A stretch of 64,000 bases of DNA from positions 1,116,001-1,180,000 of the forward strand of contig NZ_CP059903.1 in NCBI RefSeq assembly GCF_014127485.1. The letters run 5' to 3'. Under the pieces are notes generated by a model, which worked only from the letters and a program-made list of their open reading frames with translations, made no database searches and was not told the origin of the DNA. The position numbers were made by a program, and so were the translations under genes. This DNA comes from Nocardioides dongkuii (GTDB lineage: Bacteria; Actinomycetota; Actinomycetes; Propionibacteriales; Nocardioidaceae). This document shows, in pieces, positions 22,928 through 33,834 of the stretch; positions within the stretch are counted from its first letter, which is position 1; every line of letters starts with the position of its first letter.

Positions 22928-24037
22928 ATGGACGCGGCGTACGACGACAGCCGGACGGCGACGGCGCGCTCGTCCGGCCTCGGCCGTCGGTGGCGGACAA
23001 CGTGGCGTCAGGGAGTCGTCCGGGAGTACCGCCTCGTCGCCGGGCTCCTCCTGGTGACCCTGGCGATCGTGGCGGCCGTGGTGGCGCTGCCCGACAAGTT
23101 CCCGTTCACCGCGCTGATGGTGCCGCTGCTGGTCGGGAGCCTGCTCCTCGGTCCGCGGCAGCTGGAGTGGTTCGTGATCGGCGTGCTGGTCGCGCTGATG
23201 GTGACCCTGCTCGCGCAGGAGACGATCACGACCCGCGTCGTCGGTGCGACCGCCGTCCAGCTGCTGATGGGCTTCATCGTGCTGCTCGCCTCCTTCCGCC
23301 GCGCGCGCCTCGGCGTGGGCGGCGCGATGGGGGAGTCGATGCTGGTCGACCTGCGCGACCGGATCCTGAACCAGGGGGGCATCCCGACACTGCCGTACGG
23401 CTGGCACGTCGAGTCCGCGCTCCGCTCGGCGGGCGGTACGCCGTTCGCCGGCGACTTCCTCGTCGCCACCCAGCCGACCGGCGACGAGCGGCTCGAGGTC
23501 GTCGTCGTCGACGTGTCCGGCAAGGGCGAGCAGGCCGGCACCCGCGCCATGCAGCTCTCCGGGGCGTTCGGCGGGCTGCTCGGCGCCCTGCCGCCCGACC
23601 AGTTCCTCCCCGCGGCCAACGACTACCTGCTGCGCCAGGACTGGGACGAGGGCTTCGCGACCGCGGTCCACCTCTCCCTCGACCTGACCACGGGGGGCTA
23701 CGAGATCCGCACCGCCGGCCACCCCCCGGCCGTCCACCGCGCCTCGGGCTCCGGTCGCTGGTCGGTGCTGGGCAGCGAGGGCCCGGTGCTCGGGCTGCTG
23801 GCGGACGCGACGTTCTCCTGCGTCCGCGGGGTCCTCGGCCGCGGCGACGCGGTCCTGCTCTACACCGACGGGATGGTCGAGGAGCCGCGGCGCGACATCG
23901 AGCTCGGGATCGACCGGATGCTCGGCGAGGCCGAGAGCCTGCTGCGCGGCGACTTCACCGGCGCCGCCGGCCGCCTCGTCGACGCGCTGGGCTCCCCGAA
24001 CGACGACCGGGCGATGCTGGTGGTCAACCGGGCGTAG
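22928..24037 (+). CDS. PP2C-family protein phosphatase (SpoIIE/RsbU type) with membrane domain
   Basis: A 369-residue protein: an N-terminal membrane domain with three to four helices (about 38-130) followed by a SpoIIE/PP2C phosphatase domain with FAGDFLVATQP, the metal-binding VVVVDVSGKGEQAG and VLLYTDGMVE blocks. Family members dephosphorylate anti-sigma-factor antagonists (RsbV/SpoIIAA type) and so activate stress sigma factors. No antagonist gene is near. GAGGACA precedes the ATG by about ten bases, and a TAGGGT box lies some 40 bases upstream at the end of the glycosylase gene. Confidence 0.92.
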   Translation: MDAAYDDSRTATARSSGLGRRWRTTWRQGVVREYRLVAGLLLVTLAIVAAVVALPDKFPFTALMVPLLVGSLLLGPRQLEWFVIGVLVALMVTLLAQETITTRVVGATAVQLLMGFIVLLASFRRARLGVGGAMGESMLVDLRDRILNQGGIPTLPYGWHVESALRSAGGTPFAGDFLVATQPTGDERLEVVVVDVSGKGEQAGTRAMQLSGAFGGLLGALPPDQFLPAANDYLLRQDWDEGFATAVHLSLDLTTGGYEIRTAGHPPAVHRASGSGRWSVLGSEGPVLGLLADATFSCVRGVLGRGDAVLLYTDGMVEEPRRDIELGIDRMLGEAESLLRGDFTGAAGRLVDALGSPNDDRAMLVVNRA

Positions 24038-24126
24038 CCGCGCGCAGCGGCCGTTTCGGCTCGGGGGGGCACCCTGTGGCAGGATCGGGGCCGATTCCCG
24101 CGACCGCAGCAGCGGCTTGGGGGGTC

Positions 24127-24148
24127 CACGGGGGGCTTGCCCCCCGTG
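24127..24148. terminator. Hairpin between the phosphatase gene and tRNA-Gly
   Basis: A perfect nine-bp stem (CACGGGGGG / CCCCCCGTG) with a four-base CTTG loop lies 90 bases after the phosphatase stop and three bases before the tRNA-Gly. It likely ends upstream transcription, or shapes the tRNA precursor 5' leader. Confidence 0.5.
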
Positions 24149-24151
24149 AGC

Positions 24152-24225
24152 GCGGATGTAGCTCAATGGTAGAGCCCCAGTCTTCCAAACTGGCTACGCG
24201 GGTTCGATTCCCGTCATCCGCTCCA
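24152..24225 (+). tRNA. tRNA-Gly (anticodon TCC)
   Basis: The acceptor stem GCGGATG pairs with CATCCGC, the D arm is GCTCAATGGTAGAGC, the anticodon stem CCAGT/ACTGG holds loop CTTCCAA with anticodon TCC, and the T arm is CGGGTTCGATTCCCG. The CCA tail is encoded. It reads GGA codons. The gene is 34 bases from tRNA-Pro on the same strand. Confidence 0.96.
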
Positions 24226-24258
24226 GGCGGCCCGGCGGGAGATCGGCGGGCCACTTGG

Positions 24259-24331
24259 CGGGGCGTAGCGTAGTGGCTAGCGCGCCTGCTTTGGGAGCAG
24301 GAGATCGCAGGTTCGAGTCCTGTCGCCCCGA
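24259..24331 (+). tRNA. tRNA-Pro (anticodon TGG)
   Basis: Acceptor stem CGGGGCG pairs with CGCCCCG; the anticodon stem CCTGC/GCAGG holds loop TTTGGGA with anticodon TGG; the T arm is GCAGGTTCGAGTCCTGT. CCA is not encoded and must be added after transcription, unlike the tRNA-Gly next to it. It reads CCA codons. Confidence 0.95.
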
Positions 24332-24367
24332 CGCACCACCCACCAACAAGCCAGTAGGAGACAACCT

Positions 24368-25774
24368 GTGAAGAGCGCCGTCGAGACCTTGAGCCCGACC
24401 CGGGCCAAGCTGACCGTCGAGGTGCCCTTCGAGGAGCTCAAGCCGAGCCTCGACGCGGCGTACAAGCAGATCGCCCAGCAGATCAACGTCCCCGGCTTCC
24501 GCCGGGGCAAGGTGCCCCCGATGGTCATCGACCGTCAGGTCGGACGCGGCGCCGTGCTGGACCAGGCGATCAACGAGGTGCTCCCGAAGAAGTACGTCGA
24601 GGCGCTCCAGGAGAACTCCCTCGAGCCGCTGGCCCAGCCGGACATCGAGGTGACCAAGTTCGAGGACAACGAGGCCCTCGAGTTCACCGCCGAGGTCGAC
24701 GTCAAGCCCGAGATCACGCTGCCGGACTACGCCGGCGTCGAGGCCGAGGTCGAGGACCTCGAGGTCACCGACTCCGACGTCGACGAGCAGGTCGCGACGC
24801 TGCGTGAGCGGTTCGCGACGCTGAGCGACGTCGAGCGCCCCGCCGCCGACGGCGACTTCGTCGTGCTCGACCTCAAGGCCACCAAGGACGGCGAGGTGCT
24901 CGAGGGCGCCGAGGTCGCCGGGATGTCCTACCAGGTCGGCCGCGGCGGCATGATCGACGGACTCGACGAGGCACTCGCCGGCATGTCCGCCGGCGAGGAG
25001 AAGACCTTCACCTCCGAGCTCGTGGGCGGTGACCTCGTCGGCGAGCCGGTCGAGGTCCTGGTCGCGGTCTCGCAGGTCCAGGAGCAGGAGCTCCCCGAGC
25101 TCGACGACGAGTTCGCCCAGCTGGCCTCGGAGTTCGACACCATCGAGGAGCTCACCGCCGACGTGCGCGAGCGCCTGGGCCGGGGCAAGCGGCTGGAGCA
25201 GGCCGCCGCGGCCCGCGACGCCGTCCTCGAGGCACTGCTGGACAAGGTCGACGTCCCGCTCCCCGAGAGCCTGGTGACCGACGAGCTCAACGCCCGCCGC
25301 CAGAACATCGAGCAGCAGCTCGCGATGGCCGGCATCACGATGGACAAGTACCTCGAGGACGAGGGCCAGACCATCGAGGAGTTCGAGGCCGACCTCGAGC
25401 GCCGGGTCCGCGACGCCGTCGCCGCGCAGTTCATCCTCGACGAGGTGGCCAAGAAGGAGGAGCTCGGCGTCGACCAGGGCGAGCTCTCCCAGCACCTGGT
25501 CCGTCGCGCCCAGCAGTCCGGCCAGGACCCGCAGGAGTTCGCGAACCACATGTTCGAGCACAACCACATCCCCGACCTCGTGCAGGAGATCCTGCGCGGC
25601 AAGGCGCTCGCGACGATCGTCGAGACCGCCGTGGTCAAGGACGCCTCGGGCAACCCCGTCGAGCTGAAGAACCTCCGTCCCGACGGCACCATCGGCGAGC
25701 CCGCCGACGAGACCGCGGCCGACGACGCCTCGACCGACGACGCCGAGGAGGAGTCCTCCGCCAAGGAGGACTGA
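24368..25774 (+). CDS. tig: Trigger factor, ribosome-bound chaperone and peptidyl-prolyl isomerase
   Basis: A 468-residue trigger factor. The N-terminal ribosome-binding domain includes the signature FRRGKVP (GFRRGKVPPMVID, about residues 42-54). The FKBP-type PPIase domain spans about 150-240 (GDFVVLDLKA ... GLDEALAGMSAGEEKTF), and the helical chaperone arms follow to about 430. The end is acidic (DDASTDDAEEESSAKED), usual in actinobacteria. It binds near the ribosome exit tunnel via L23. GTAGGAGA precedes the GTG start by about nine bases. It is followed by a rho-independent terminator. Confidence 0.98.
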   Translation: MKSAVETLSPTRAKLTVEVPFEELKPSLDAAYKQIAQQINVPGFRRGKVPPMVIDRQVGRGAVLDQAINEVLPKKYVEALQENSLEPLAQPDIEVTKFEDNEALEFTAEVDVKPEITLPDYAGVEAEVEDLEVTDSDVDEQVATLRERFATLSDVERPAADGDFVVLDLKATKDGEVLEGAEVAGMSYQVGRGGMIDGLDEALAGMSAGEEKTFTSELVGGDLVGEPVEVLVAVSQVQEQELPELDDEFAQLASEFDTIEELTADVRERLGRGKRLEQAAAARDAVLEALLDKVDVPLPESLVTDELNARRQNIEQQLAMAGITMDKYLEDEGQTIEEFEADLERRVRDAVAAQFILDEVAKKEELGVDQGELSQHLVRRAQQSGQDPQEFANHMFEHNHIPDLVQEILRGKALATIVETAVVKDASGNPVELKNLRPDGTIGEPADETAADDASTDDAEEESSAKED

Positions 25775-25793
25775 CCCCGCAGCCTCACCACGG

Positions 25794-25823
25794 ACGGCGC
25801 CTTCCCTCGCGGGGAGGCGCCGT
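25794..25823 (+). terminator. Rho-independent-type terminator of tig
   Basis: Arms ACGGCGCCT (25794-25802) and AGGCGCCGT (25815-25823), extended by CCC/GGG inside, give a 12-bp stem with a TCGC loop 20 bases after the tig stop. No long T tract follows, as is normal at this GC content. Confidence 0.8.
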
Positions 25824-25836
25824 TCGCGCGTCGTGG

Positions 25837-25887
25837 GCGGTGAGCAGGCAACCGAAGCGGCACACCCCACGGTTGCTGGCTCACCGC
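25837..25887. repeat. Long imperfect inverted repeat between tig and the lipase gene
   Basis: GCGGTGAGCAGGCAACCG (25837-25854) and CGGTTGCTGGCTCACCGC (25870-25887) are complementary at all but two positions, around a 15-base loop. It lies between the tig terminator and the next promoter. It could be a second terminator or a dispersed element. Confidence 0.6.
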
Positions 25888-25949
25888 TGGCACGCCGCGC
25901 CGGGAGCAATCCGGTGCACATCTGTGCACTCAACGGCTAGCGTGGCGGC

Positions 25950-27128
25950 ATGACCACCGCCCCCGGCCCCACCGTGCTGGACGCGCTCTCGCTGCTCTCC
26001 GAGGTGACCGACGAGCTCGTGGTGCGCAGCGCGCGCGACACCCACCTCGCCTGGCTGGACCGGCTGTACGGCGTGAAGCGGCGCGTGCGCGGGGGTGGGC
26101 GCAGCGCTCCGGAGGTCCTGCACCGCGGCATCGCGTCGGCGGTGTACGGCGGGGCCAGCGCGGGCCTGCGGGCCGCCGCGCACGGCCTCGACAAGGCCGG
26201 CGCCGCCGGGATCGGGCCCCGGCTCGAGGACGGGCCGCGCGGCCGCTTCGTCAGCTCGGCCGTCAACGGCCTGATCGGCGACCGGTTGCTGCGGGAGCGC
26301 CCGCACCTGGCGATCTCGATGGCGGTGCGCCGCGACGGGCGCGACGTGCCGCTCGAGACGGCCGCGCTCGCCGAGGCCTTCCCGCAGGCCGGCGGCCGGG
26401 TCGTGGTGTTCCTGCACGGCCTCTGCGAGACCGAGGCCTACTGGAACAAGGGCCGCGCCAAGACCGGCACGACGTACGGCGAGGCGCTGGCCGAGCGCGG
26501 CTGGACCCCGGTCTTCCTGCGCGCCAACACCGGCCTGTCGCTGCGCGAGAACGGCATCGCGCTCGCCTCCCTCATGCAGGACCTGGTCGCCGCGTGGCCG
26601 GTGCCGGTCACGCGGGTCGCGCTGGTCGGCCACTCCATGGGCGGGCTGATCGTCCGGGCCGCCGGGGCGGTCGCCACCGAGCCCGGCGTACCCCAGCAGC
26701 CGTGGACCGACCTGGTCTCCGACGTGGTCACCCTGGGCACGCCGCACCTGGGCGCGCCGATCGCCCGCGGCATCGGGCACGGCTCCCGGGGCCTGGGGCG
26801 CTACCCGGAGACGGCCGCCTTCGGGCGGGTGCTCGACTGGCGCTCGGTCGGGGTAGTCAACCTCGTGACCGGGCTCGCCGAGGACGTCCCGCCGCTCCCG
26901 CACGCGTCGTACCGGCTGGTCGCGGCGACGCTCACCTCCTCGCCGCGCCACCCCGTCGGGCACGTCGTCGGCGACCTGCTGGTCCGGGTGCCGTCGGCGT
27001 ACGGCCGCGACCGGCACGGCGCCGAGCTCTTCCCCGGCGCGACCGTGCTGCACCTCGGGCGCACCGACCACTTCGGGCTGCTGAACCACCCGCGCGTCCA
27101 CGAGGCGCTGGCCGACTGGCTGGCCTGA
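25950..27128 (+). CDS. Alpha/beta hydrolase (lipase/PGAP1-like esterase)
   Basis: A 392-residue hydrolase whose first 130 residues are a helical extension and whose catalytic core runs from VVVFLHGLCETEAYW. The nucleophile is Ser in GHSMGG, the substrate-contacting block is VVTLGTPHLGAP (the PGAP1/lipase signature), and a His near the end (GRTDHFGLLNH) completes the triad with an Asp. No signal peptide is visible. It starts with ATG six bases after TAGCGT, a leaderless-type start. It stands between tig and clpP1, which are usually adjacent, so it is a lineage-specific insertion in this cluster. Confidence 0.9.
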   Translation: MTTAPGPTVLDALSLLSEVTDELVVRSARDTHLAWLDRLYGVKRRVRGGGRSAPEVLHRGIASAVYGGASAGLRAAAHGLDKAGAAGIGPRLEDGPRGRFVSSAVNGLIGDRLLRERPHLAISMAVRRDGRDVPLETAALAEAFPQAGGRVVVFLHGLCETEAYWNKGRAKTGTTYGEALAERGWTPVFLRANTGLSLRENGIALASLMQDLVAAWPVPVTRVALVGHSMGGLIVRAAGAVATEPGVPQQPWTDLVSDVVTLGTPHLGAPIARGIGHGSRGLGRYPETAAFGRVLDWRSVGVVNLVTGLAEDVPPLPHASYRLVAATLTSSPRHPVGHVVGDLLVRVPSAYGRDRHGAELFPGATVLHLGRTDHFGLLNHPRVHEALADWLA

Positions 27129-27206
27129 GCCCGCCCGAAATCCGCTGTTGGCGAACAGCCGTGGATTGTCCGTGGAAGTGTCGGACCTTCGGGCTAGGGT
27201 CGCAGC

Positions 27207-27848
27207 GTGACCCAGAATCCCAGCGACTCGCTCGTCCCCATGATGGGCGGTGGCGGCGGCCTCAACGTCCTCGACGACCACATCTACCAGCGACTCCTGC
27301 GGGAGCGGATCGTCTTCCTGGGCTCGGAGGTGCGCGACCAGAACGCCAACGCGATCTGCGCGCAGCTGCTCCTGCTCTCGGCCGAGGACCCCGAGGCCGA
27401 CATCTTCCTGCACATCAACAGCCCCGGCGGCTCCGTCGACGCCGGCATGGCGATCTACGACACGATGAACTACATCCCCAACGACGTCGCGACGGTCGGC
27501 ATGGGCCTGGCTGCGTCGATGGGCCAGTTCCTGCTGTGCGCCGGCACCAAGGGCAAGCGCTACGCCCTGCCGCACGCGCGGATCATGATGCACCAGCCCT
27601 CCTCGGGCATGGGTGGCTCCGCCTCCGACATCAAGATCCAGGCCCAGCAGTCCCTGCACATCAAGAAGGTGCTCCTCGAGCTGATCGCGGAGCACACCGG
27701 CCAGACGGTCGAGCAGGTCACGAACGACGCCGACCGCGACCGCTGGTTCACCGCCGACGAGGCCCTCGCCTACGGCCTGGTCGACCAGGTCGTCAAGAGC
27801 GCCCGCGAGGCTGCCGACGAGGGCCGCCCGGCCCACACGAAGGACTGA
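27207..27848 (+). CDS. clpP1: ATP-dependent Clp protease proteolytic subunit ClpP1
   Basis: A 213-residue ClpP: catalytic S104 in GLAASMGQ, H129 in MMHQP and the Asp in the DRDRWF segment near 178. The starting glycine-rich tail (MMGGGGG) is processed in related actinobacteria. ClpP1 and ClpP2 form a mixed two-ring tetradecamer that degrades unfolded proteins fed by ClpX or ClpC1. The GTG start is six bases after TAGGGT (leaderless-type). Four bases separate it from clpP2, so the two are co-transcribed. Confidence 0.98.
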   Translation: MTQNPSDSLVPMMGGGGGLNVLDDHIYQRLLRERIVFLGSEVRDQNANAICAQLLLLSAEDPEADIFLHINSPGGSVDAGMAIYDTMNYIPNDVATVGMGLAASMGQFLLCAGTKGKRYALPHARIMMHQPSSGMGGSASDIKIQAQQSLHIKKVLLELIAEHTGQTVEQVTNDADRDRWFTADEALAYGLVDQVVKSAREAADEGRPAHTKD

Positions 27849-27852
27849 TGAC

Positions 27853-28467
27853 ATGAACTACTACATCCCGCAGTGGGAAGAGCGCACCTCCTACGGCTTC
27901 CGACGGATCGACCCCTACGGCAAGCTCTTCGAGGACCGCATCATCTACCTCGGCACGCCGATCTCCGACGACGTCGCCAACGCGGTCATCGCCCAGCTCA
28001 TGTGCCTGGAGTCGATGAACCCCGACCAGGACATCCAGATCTACATCAACAGCCCCGGCGGCTCGTTCACCGCGCTGACGGCGATCTACGACACGATGAA
28101 CTTCATCAAGTGCGACGTGCAGACCGTCTGCATCGGCCAGGCCGCCTCGGCGGCCGCGATCCTGCTGGCCGCGGGCACCCACGGCAAGCGGCTCGCGCTG
28201 CCGAACAGCCGGATCCTCATCCACCAGCCCTACACCGAGGGCACCTTCGGCCAGACCTCGGACATCGAGATCCAGGCCAACGAGATCCTCCGGATGCGCG
28301 AGCTGCTGGAGAAGATGATCAGCGACCACACCGGCCGCGCCGCCGACCAGGTCAGCCGTGACATCGAGCGCGACAAGATCCTCACCGCCGCGGGAGCCGT
28401 CGAGTACGGCCTCATCGACGCCGTCGTCGAGTCCCGCAAGGGCACCCCCGCCCTGAGCGCCTCCTGA
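27853..28467 (+). CDS. clpP2: ATP-dependent Clp protease proteolytic subunit ClpP2
   Basis: A 204-residue ClpP with S99 in GQAASAAA and H124 in LIHQP; the Asp lies in ERDKILTAA near 172. NYYIPQWEERTSYG is the usual opening of actinobacterial ClpP2. It pairs with ClpP1 and provides the ring that docks the ATPase in mycobacteria. It follows clpP1 by four bases and is closed by a hairpin before clpX, so clpX probably has its own promoter as well. Confidence 0.98.
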   Translation: MNYYIPQWEERTSYGFRRIDPYGKLFEDRIIYLGTPISDDVANAVIAQLMCLESMNPDQDIQIYINSPGGSFTALTAIYDTMNFIKCDVQTVCIGQAASAAAILLAAGTHGKRLALPNSRILIHQPYTEGTFGQTSDIEIQANEILRMRELLEKMISDHTGRAADQVSRDIERDKILTAAGAVEYGLIDAVVESRKGTPALSAS

Positions 28468-28473
28468 CCAATG

Positions 28474-28508
28474 CCCCGTGTCGGCCCCTCCGGGGGGCCG
28501 GCGCGGGG
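28474..28508 (+). terminator. Terminator hairpin between clpP2 and clpX
   Basis: CCCCG ... CGGGG enclose a GGCCCC-TCC-GGGGCC core, giving a very stable stem starting seven bases after the clpP2 stop. Partial termination would uncouple clpP1P2 from clpX expression. Confidence 0.7.
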
Positions 28509-28558
28509 TACGGTCTGCTGAGCTCGCCCCTGCACCTGTTCTAGGAGGATGACCGCCC

Positions 28559-29837
<1,279 letters not shown>

Positions 29838-29839
<2 letters not shown>

Positions 29840-29860
29840 GGCCCGACGAAGTCGGGCCTT
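29838..29860 (+). terminator. Terminator of clpX overlapping its stop codon
   Basis: AAGGCCCGAC (29838-29847) and GTCGGGCCTT (29851-29860) form a perfect ten-bp stem with a GAA loop, ending in TT. The left arm includes the last two bases of the TAA stop. Confidence 0.85.
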
Positions 29861-29868
29861 GAACGCCG

Positions 29869-29925
29869 AGGTCGAGCAAGCGCCGCGAGCGAGGAACGAG
29901 CTCGCGACGCGCGTGTCGAGACCCG
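29869..29925 (+). repeat. Interspersed palindromic repeat, diverged copy 9
   Basis: AGGTCGAGCAAGCGCCGCGA, a GAGC...GCTC core with CGAGCGAGGAACGAGCTCG, and GTGTCGAGACCCGG. The ends match the family seen at 15966-19951, but the middle is different. It is followed at 29939-29982 by three near-copies of GACGTCGACCCGG. Confidence 0.65.
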
Positions 29926-29938
29926 GTGAGCCGAGCGC

Positions 29939-29983
29939 CGACGTCGACCCGGGCGACGTCGACCCGGCCGACGCCGACCCGAC
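29939..29983 (+). repeat. Short tandem repeats of GACGTCGACCCGG
   Basis: Three consecutive near-identical 15-base units (GACGTCGACCCGGGC, GACGTCGACCCGGCC, GACGCCGACCCGACA) lie in the non-coding stretch after clpX. No gene is seen across them. Confidence 0.65.
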
Positions 29984-30092
29984 AGGTCTGGACAGCTGCG
30001 GACCCCTCGTGACCCCGGGCCACCCGCGGAGTTGACCCCGTCGAGGACGAGGAGCGACCCGCGACTCCCGGGCCGCCGACGAGGGGACGCAC

Positions 30093-30188
30093 GTGCGCAA
30101 GCAGCACCGAGCCTCGGCGTACGCCTTCGTCGTGCTGGCGCTCTCCTGCGTGCTGGTCGTCGTCGACGGCCTGCGCGGGGCCGCGTAG
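30093..30188 (+). CDS. Possible small membrane protein (31 aa)
   Basis: A GTG preceded by GAGGGG opens a 31-codon frame: VRKQHRASAYAFVVLALSCV then LVVVDGLRGAA. The basic N-terminus and one hydrophobic helix look like a single-pass small membrane protein, N-terminus inside. It stops just before a strong hairpin terminator, which supports it being a transcription unit. No homologue is known to me. It could also be chance; the rest of the 390-base gap between clpX and valS holds only repeats. Confidence 0.45.
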   Translation: MRKQHRASAYAFVVLALSCVLVVVDGLRGAA

Positions 30189-30198
30189 CGGCCCGAGG

Positions 30199-30233
30199 CG
30201 CGGGGAGGTCCGCCCGGAGGCGGACCCCCCGCG
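30199..30233. terminator. Bidirectional terminator between the small ORF and valS
   Basis: The core GGTCCGCC-CGGA-GGCGGACC is extended outward by CGCGGGG/CCCCGCG with one bulged A, giving about 15 bp. It abuts the valS stop codon and can end both converging transcripts. Confidence 0.8.
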
Positions 30234-32855
30234 TCACTGGTCCGGTGAGACCTCGGCCAGCTCGGCGCGCACGCTGAGCTCGGTGGCGTCCCCGACCGGC
30301 GTGAAGACCAGGTCGCCGGTGATCTTGCCGGACTTGCGCAGGTCGTCGGCGGCGAGCTCCGCGGCCCGGACGAGGGCCTCGGGACCGCTCACCTCGACCC
30401 GGGCCAGCTCGGCCCGCATCGAGACCTTCGCCTGGGACTTGGCGCCGCGGATGCCGGCCAGGGCGGCCGCGACGGCGTCGACGGTGCCTCCGTCAGCCGC
30501 GGCAGCGGAGCCGAGCTCGAGGACGCCGGGCCACGAGGCGTGGTGCACCGACCCCTCCTGCCACCAGGACCAGACCTCCTCGGTCACGTAGGGCAGGAAC
30601 GGGGCGAGCAGCCGGAGCTGGTGGTGCAGCGCGAGGGCGAGCGTCGCCCGCGCCGACTCGGAGGGGGCGCCACCGTCCTCGGCGTACGCGCGCTCCTTGA
30701 CCAGCTCGAGGTAGTCGTCGCAGAACTCCCAGAAGAACTTCTCCACGGTCTCGAGGGCCGTGGTGTAGTCGTAGGCCTCGAAGGCCTCGGTCGCCTTCGT
30801 GATCACCTGGGCGAGCCGGCCGAGCAGCGCGCAGTCGATCGGCTCGGAGACCGCGAACGGCGTGAGCGCGGTGGCGCCGACCCCGCCGAGGACGAACCGC
30901 GAGGCGTTGAGGACCTTCATGGCCAGCCGGCGACCGACCTTCATCTGGCTCTCGTCGAAGGGGGAGTCCAGGCCGGGGCGTGACATCGCCGCGCGCCAGC
31001 GGACCGCGTCGGCGCCGAACCGCTCGAGGATCTCGTTGGGCACCACGACGTTGCCCTTGGACTTCGACATCTTCTTGCGGTCGGGGTCCATCACGAACCC
31101 GGAGATCATCGCGTGGTGCCACGGCGCCGTGCCGTTCTCCAGGTGGGCGCGCACGACGCGGGAGAACAGCCAGGTGCGGATGATGTCGTGGGCCTGGGTC
31201 GCCAGGTCCATCGGGAAGACCCGCTCGAAGAGGTCCGGGTCGCTCTCCCAGCCGCCCGCGATGTGCGGGGTCAGGGAGGAGGTCGCCCAGGTGTCCATCA
31301 CGTCGGGGTCGCCGAGGAAGCCGCCCGGCTTGCCGCGCTGGGCCTCGTCGTACCCCCGCGGCGCGTCGGTCGACGGGTCGACCGGCAGCTCGGCCTCGGT
31401 GGGCATCAGCGGGTGGGCGTAGTCGGGCTCGCCCTCGTCGTCGAGGGGGTACCAGACCGGGAACGGGATGCCGAAGAACCGCTGCCGGGAGATCAGCCAG
31501 TCGCCGTTGAGCCCGCTCACCCAGTTGTCGTAGCGGTGCTTCATGTGGGCGGGGACCCAGGTGATCGCAGCGCCATCCTCGAGCAGCTCCGAGCGCAGCG
31601 CCGCGTCCCGGCCGCCGTTGCGGATGTACCACTGGCGGGTGGCGACGATCTCGAGCGGCTTGTCGCCCTTCTCGAAGAAGTTCGCCATCCGCTGGGTCGG
31701 CCTCGGCTCGCCGTCCAGGTCACCGGACTCGCGCAGCTTGGCGACCATCGCCTCGCGGGCGCTGAAGGTGGTCTTCCCCTTCAGGTCCTCGTACGCCGCG
31801 GCGGCCTGCTCGGAGGAGAGCCACTCCGGCGTCTCGCGGGTCAGGCGTCCGTCGCGGCCGATCACGGTGCGGACGGGCAGCTGGAGCTCGCGCCACCAGG
31901 TGACGTCGGTCAGGTCGCCGAACGTGCAGCACATGGCGATGCCGGCGCCCTTGTCCATCTCGGCGGCGGGGTGGGCCACGACCGGGACCTCGACGCCGAA
32001 GACGGGCGAGGTGACGGTGGTGCCGAACAGCGGCTGGTAGCGCTCGTCGTCGGGGTGCGCGATCAGCGCGACCACGCTGGGGATGAGCTCGGGGCGGGTG
32101 GTCTCGATGTAGAGCGGCTCGCCGTCGGGGCGGTGGAAGGCCACCCGGTGGTAGGCGCCGGCGTAGTCCCGCGCCTCGAGCTCGGCCTGGGCCACGGCGG
32201 TCTGGAAGGTGACGTCCCAGAGGGTCGGCGCCTCCTGGAGGTAGGCCTCCCCGCGGGCGAAGTTGCGCAGGAAGGCGCGCTGGCTGGCGACCTGGGCCTT
32301 CGGGCCGATGGTCGTGTAGTGCTGCTTCCAGTCCACCGACAGGCCGAGCGTGCGCCACAGCGACTCGAAGACCTGCTCGTCCTCGACGACCAGGCGCTCG
32401 CAGAGCTCGACGAAGTTGGGCCGGCTGATCGGCACCTGGCGCTTCGGGTCCGGCTTCTCCGGCGGGGTGAAGTCGGCGTCGTAGGGCAGGCTCGGGTCGC
32501 AGCGGACGCCGTAGTAGTTCTGCACCCGGCGCTCGGTCGGGAGCCCGTTGTCGTCCCAGCCCATCGGGTAGAAGACGGTCTTGCCGCGCATCCGCTGGAA
32601 GCGGGCGATCAGGTCGGTGTGGGTGTAGGAGAAGACGTGGCCGACGTGCAGGCTGCCGCTCACCGTCGGCGGCGGGGTGTCGATGGAGTAGACGTTCTCG
32701 CGCGGCTGGGTGCGGTCGAAGGCGTAGGTGTCGTCCGCCTTCCACCGGGCGGACCAGGTGGCCTCGAGGCCCTCCAGCGCAGGCTTGTCCGGTACGACGA
32801 CGGCGCGGGGAGCGCTCGTCGTGTCGGGGGCCTGGTCGTGCGGGGTCTCGGTCAT
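30234..32855 (-). CDS. valS: Valyl-tRNA synthetase
   Basis: An 873-residue class I aminoacyl-tRNA synthetase. HVGH (residues 70-73 in [13 protein letters not shown]) and KMSKS ([11 protein letters not shown]) bind ATP; a large CP1 editing domain lies between, and the anticodon-binding domain follows ([27 protein letters not shown]). It charges tRNA-Val. The ATG at 32855 is chosen over far-upstream starts in the same open frame, because the normal N-terminus begins here and TAGGAT stands seven bases before it (leaderless-type). Length suits the shorter ValRS form common in actinobacteria, without a long C-terminal coiled coil. Confidence 0.98.
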   Translation of the reverse strand: MTETPHDQAPDTTSAPRAVVVPDKPALEGLEATWSARWKADDTYAFDRTQPRENVYSIDTPPPTVSGSLHVGHVFSYTHTDLIARFQRMRGKTVFYPMGWDDNGLPTERRVQNYYGVRCDPSLPYDADFTPPEKPDPKRQVPISRPNFVELCERLVVEDEQVFESLWRTLGLSVDWKQHYTTIGPKAQVASQRAFLRNFARGEAYLQEAPTLWDVTFQTAVAQAELEARDYAGAYHRVAFHRPDGEPLYIETTRPELIPSVVALIAHPDDERYQPLFGTTVTSPVFGVEVPVVAHPAAEMDKGAGIAMCCTFGDLTDVTWWRELQLPVRTVIGRDGRLTRETPEWLSSEQAAAAYEDLKGKTTFSAREAMVAKLRESGDLDGEPRPTQRMANFFEKGDKPLEIVATRQWYIRNGGRDAALRSELLEDGAAITWVPAHMKHRYDNWVSGLNGDWLISRQRFFGIPFPVWYPLDDEGEPDYAHPLMPTEAELPVDPSTDAPRGYDEAQRGKPGGFLGDPDVMDTWATSSLTPHIAGGWESDPDLFERVFPMDLATQAHDIIRTWLFSRVVRAHLENGTAPWHHAMISGFVMDPDRKKMSKSKGNVVVPNEILERFGADAVRWRAAMSRPGLDSPFDESQMKVGRRLAMKVLNASRFVLGGVGATALTPFAVSEPIDCALLGRLAQVITKATEAFEAYDYTTALETVEKFFWEFCDDYLELVKERAYAEDGGAPSESARATLALALHHQLRLLAPFLPYVTEEVWSWWQEGSVHHASWPGVLELGSAAAADGGTVDAVAAALAGIRGAKSQAKVSMRAELARVEVSGPEALVRAAELAADDLRKSGKITGDLVFTPVGDATELSVRAELAEVSPDQ

Positions 32856-32934
32856 GCCTGAAATCCTAGAGTGACCGCGTTCACCTGCGAAAACCCCGTT
32901 GGCCGGGCGCCGCTCACCCCCTACCGTCCCCGCC

Positions 32935-33834
32935 ATGACCGCGACCGCGTTCCGCCTGGAGCTGACCACCGACCCGGCGGCGTTCCTGGCCGGTGCGGCC
33001 GACCACCTGGCGGCCGACCCGGTGCTCACCACGGTGGTGGCGTCGGTGACCGCCCGCGCGGTCGCCGAGGACGAGCGCGGCGAGCCGCGGCCCGACCACC
33101 CGCGGTGGTGGGTGACGGTCCGCGACGGCTCCGAGGCGGTCGTCGGCGTCGGGATGCGGACGGCGCCGTACCCGCACCAGGCGTACCTGCTGCCGATGCC
33201 GGAGGAGGCCGCCGTCGCGCTGGCCCGGCTGCTGCACGAGCGCGGGGAGGCGGTGGGCGGCGTCAACGGCGTGCTCACGAGCGCGACCGCGTTCGCCGAG
33301 GAGACCGCGCGCCTGGCCGGCGGGACCGCGGAGGTGCACGAGCACATGCGGCTCTGGGAGCTCGGCGCCCTGGTGCCGCACGAGGCCCCGGGGCGGCTGC
33401 GCCCCGCGACGGTCGCGGACGTCGCGCTGGCCACCGAGTGGTGGAACGGGTTCCACGCGATGGCCGCCGAGATGGCGGGGCGCGCGCCGGACGCCCGAGG
33501 GGCCGAGGCGATCTCGGAGGCGGAGCTCGCCCGGCGGGTCGAGGCGGGGCAGGTCTGGCTGTGGGAGGACGACGGCGGCGAGGTCGTGCACCTGACCCAC
33601 GCCAACGCGCCCGCCCACGGCGTCGCCCGGATCGGTCCGGTCCTCACGCCGCGCGAGCACCGGCGGCGGGGCTACGCCAGCGCGGCCGTCGCGGGAGTCT
33701 CAGGACGGCTCCTGGCCGTCGGGCACCGGGCGTGCCTGTTCACCGACCAGGCCAACCCGACCTCGAACCGGATCTACGCCGCGATCGGGTACCAGCCGGT
33801 CGTCGACATGGTCAACCTGATCGTCCGCCCCTGA
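32935..33834 (+). CDS. GNAT family N-acetyltransferase
   Basis: A 299-residue protein. The C-terminal half carries the GNAT core: [32 protein letters not shown] is the acetyl-CoA pyrophosphate loop (R/Q-x-x-G-x-G/A type, here RRRGYAS) and [23 protein letters not shown] is the final motif. The N-terminal half is a degenerate second GNAT-like domain. The substrate is unknown. The ATG is seven bases after TACCGT. Its last 23 bases overlap the convergent membrane-protein gene. It is divergent from valS. Confidence 0.9.
   Translation: MTATAFRLELTTDPAAFLAGAADHLAADPVLTTVVASVTARAVAEDERGEPRPDHPRWWVTVRDGSEAVVGVGMRTAPYPHQAYLLPMPEEAAVALARLLHERGEAVGGVNGVLTSATAFAEETARLAGGTAEVHEHMRLWELGALVPHEAPGRLRPATVADVALATEWWNGFHAMAAEMAGRAPDARGAEAISEAELARRVEAGQVWLWEDDGGEVVHLTHANAPAHGVARIGPVLTPREHRRRGYASAAVAGVSGRLLAVGHRACLFTDQANPTSNRIYAAIGYQPVVDMVNLIVRP

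Noticed and set aside
24152..24331. tRNA genes as integration site of a mobile element
   Set aside because: No partial tRNA copy, integrase gene or change in composition is seen next to either tRNA.
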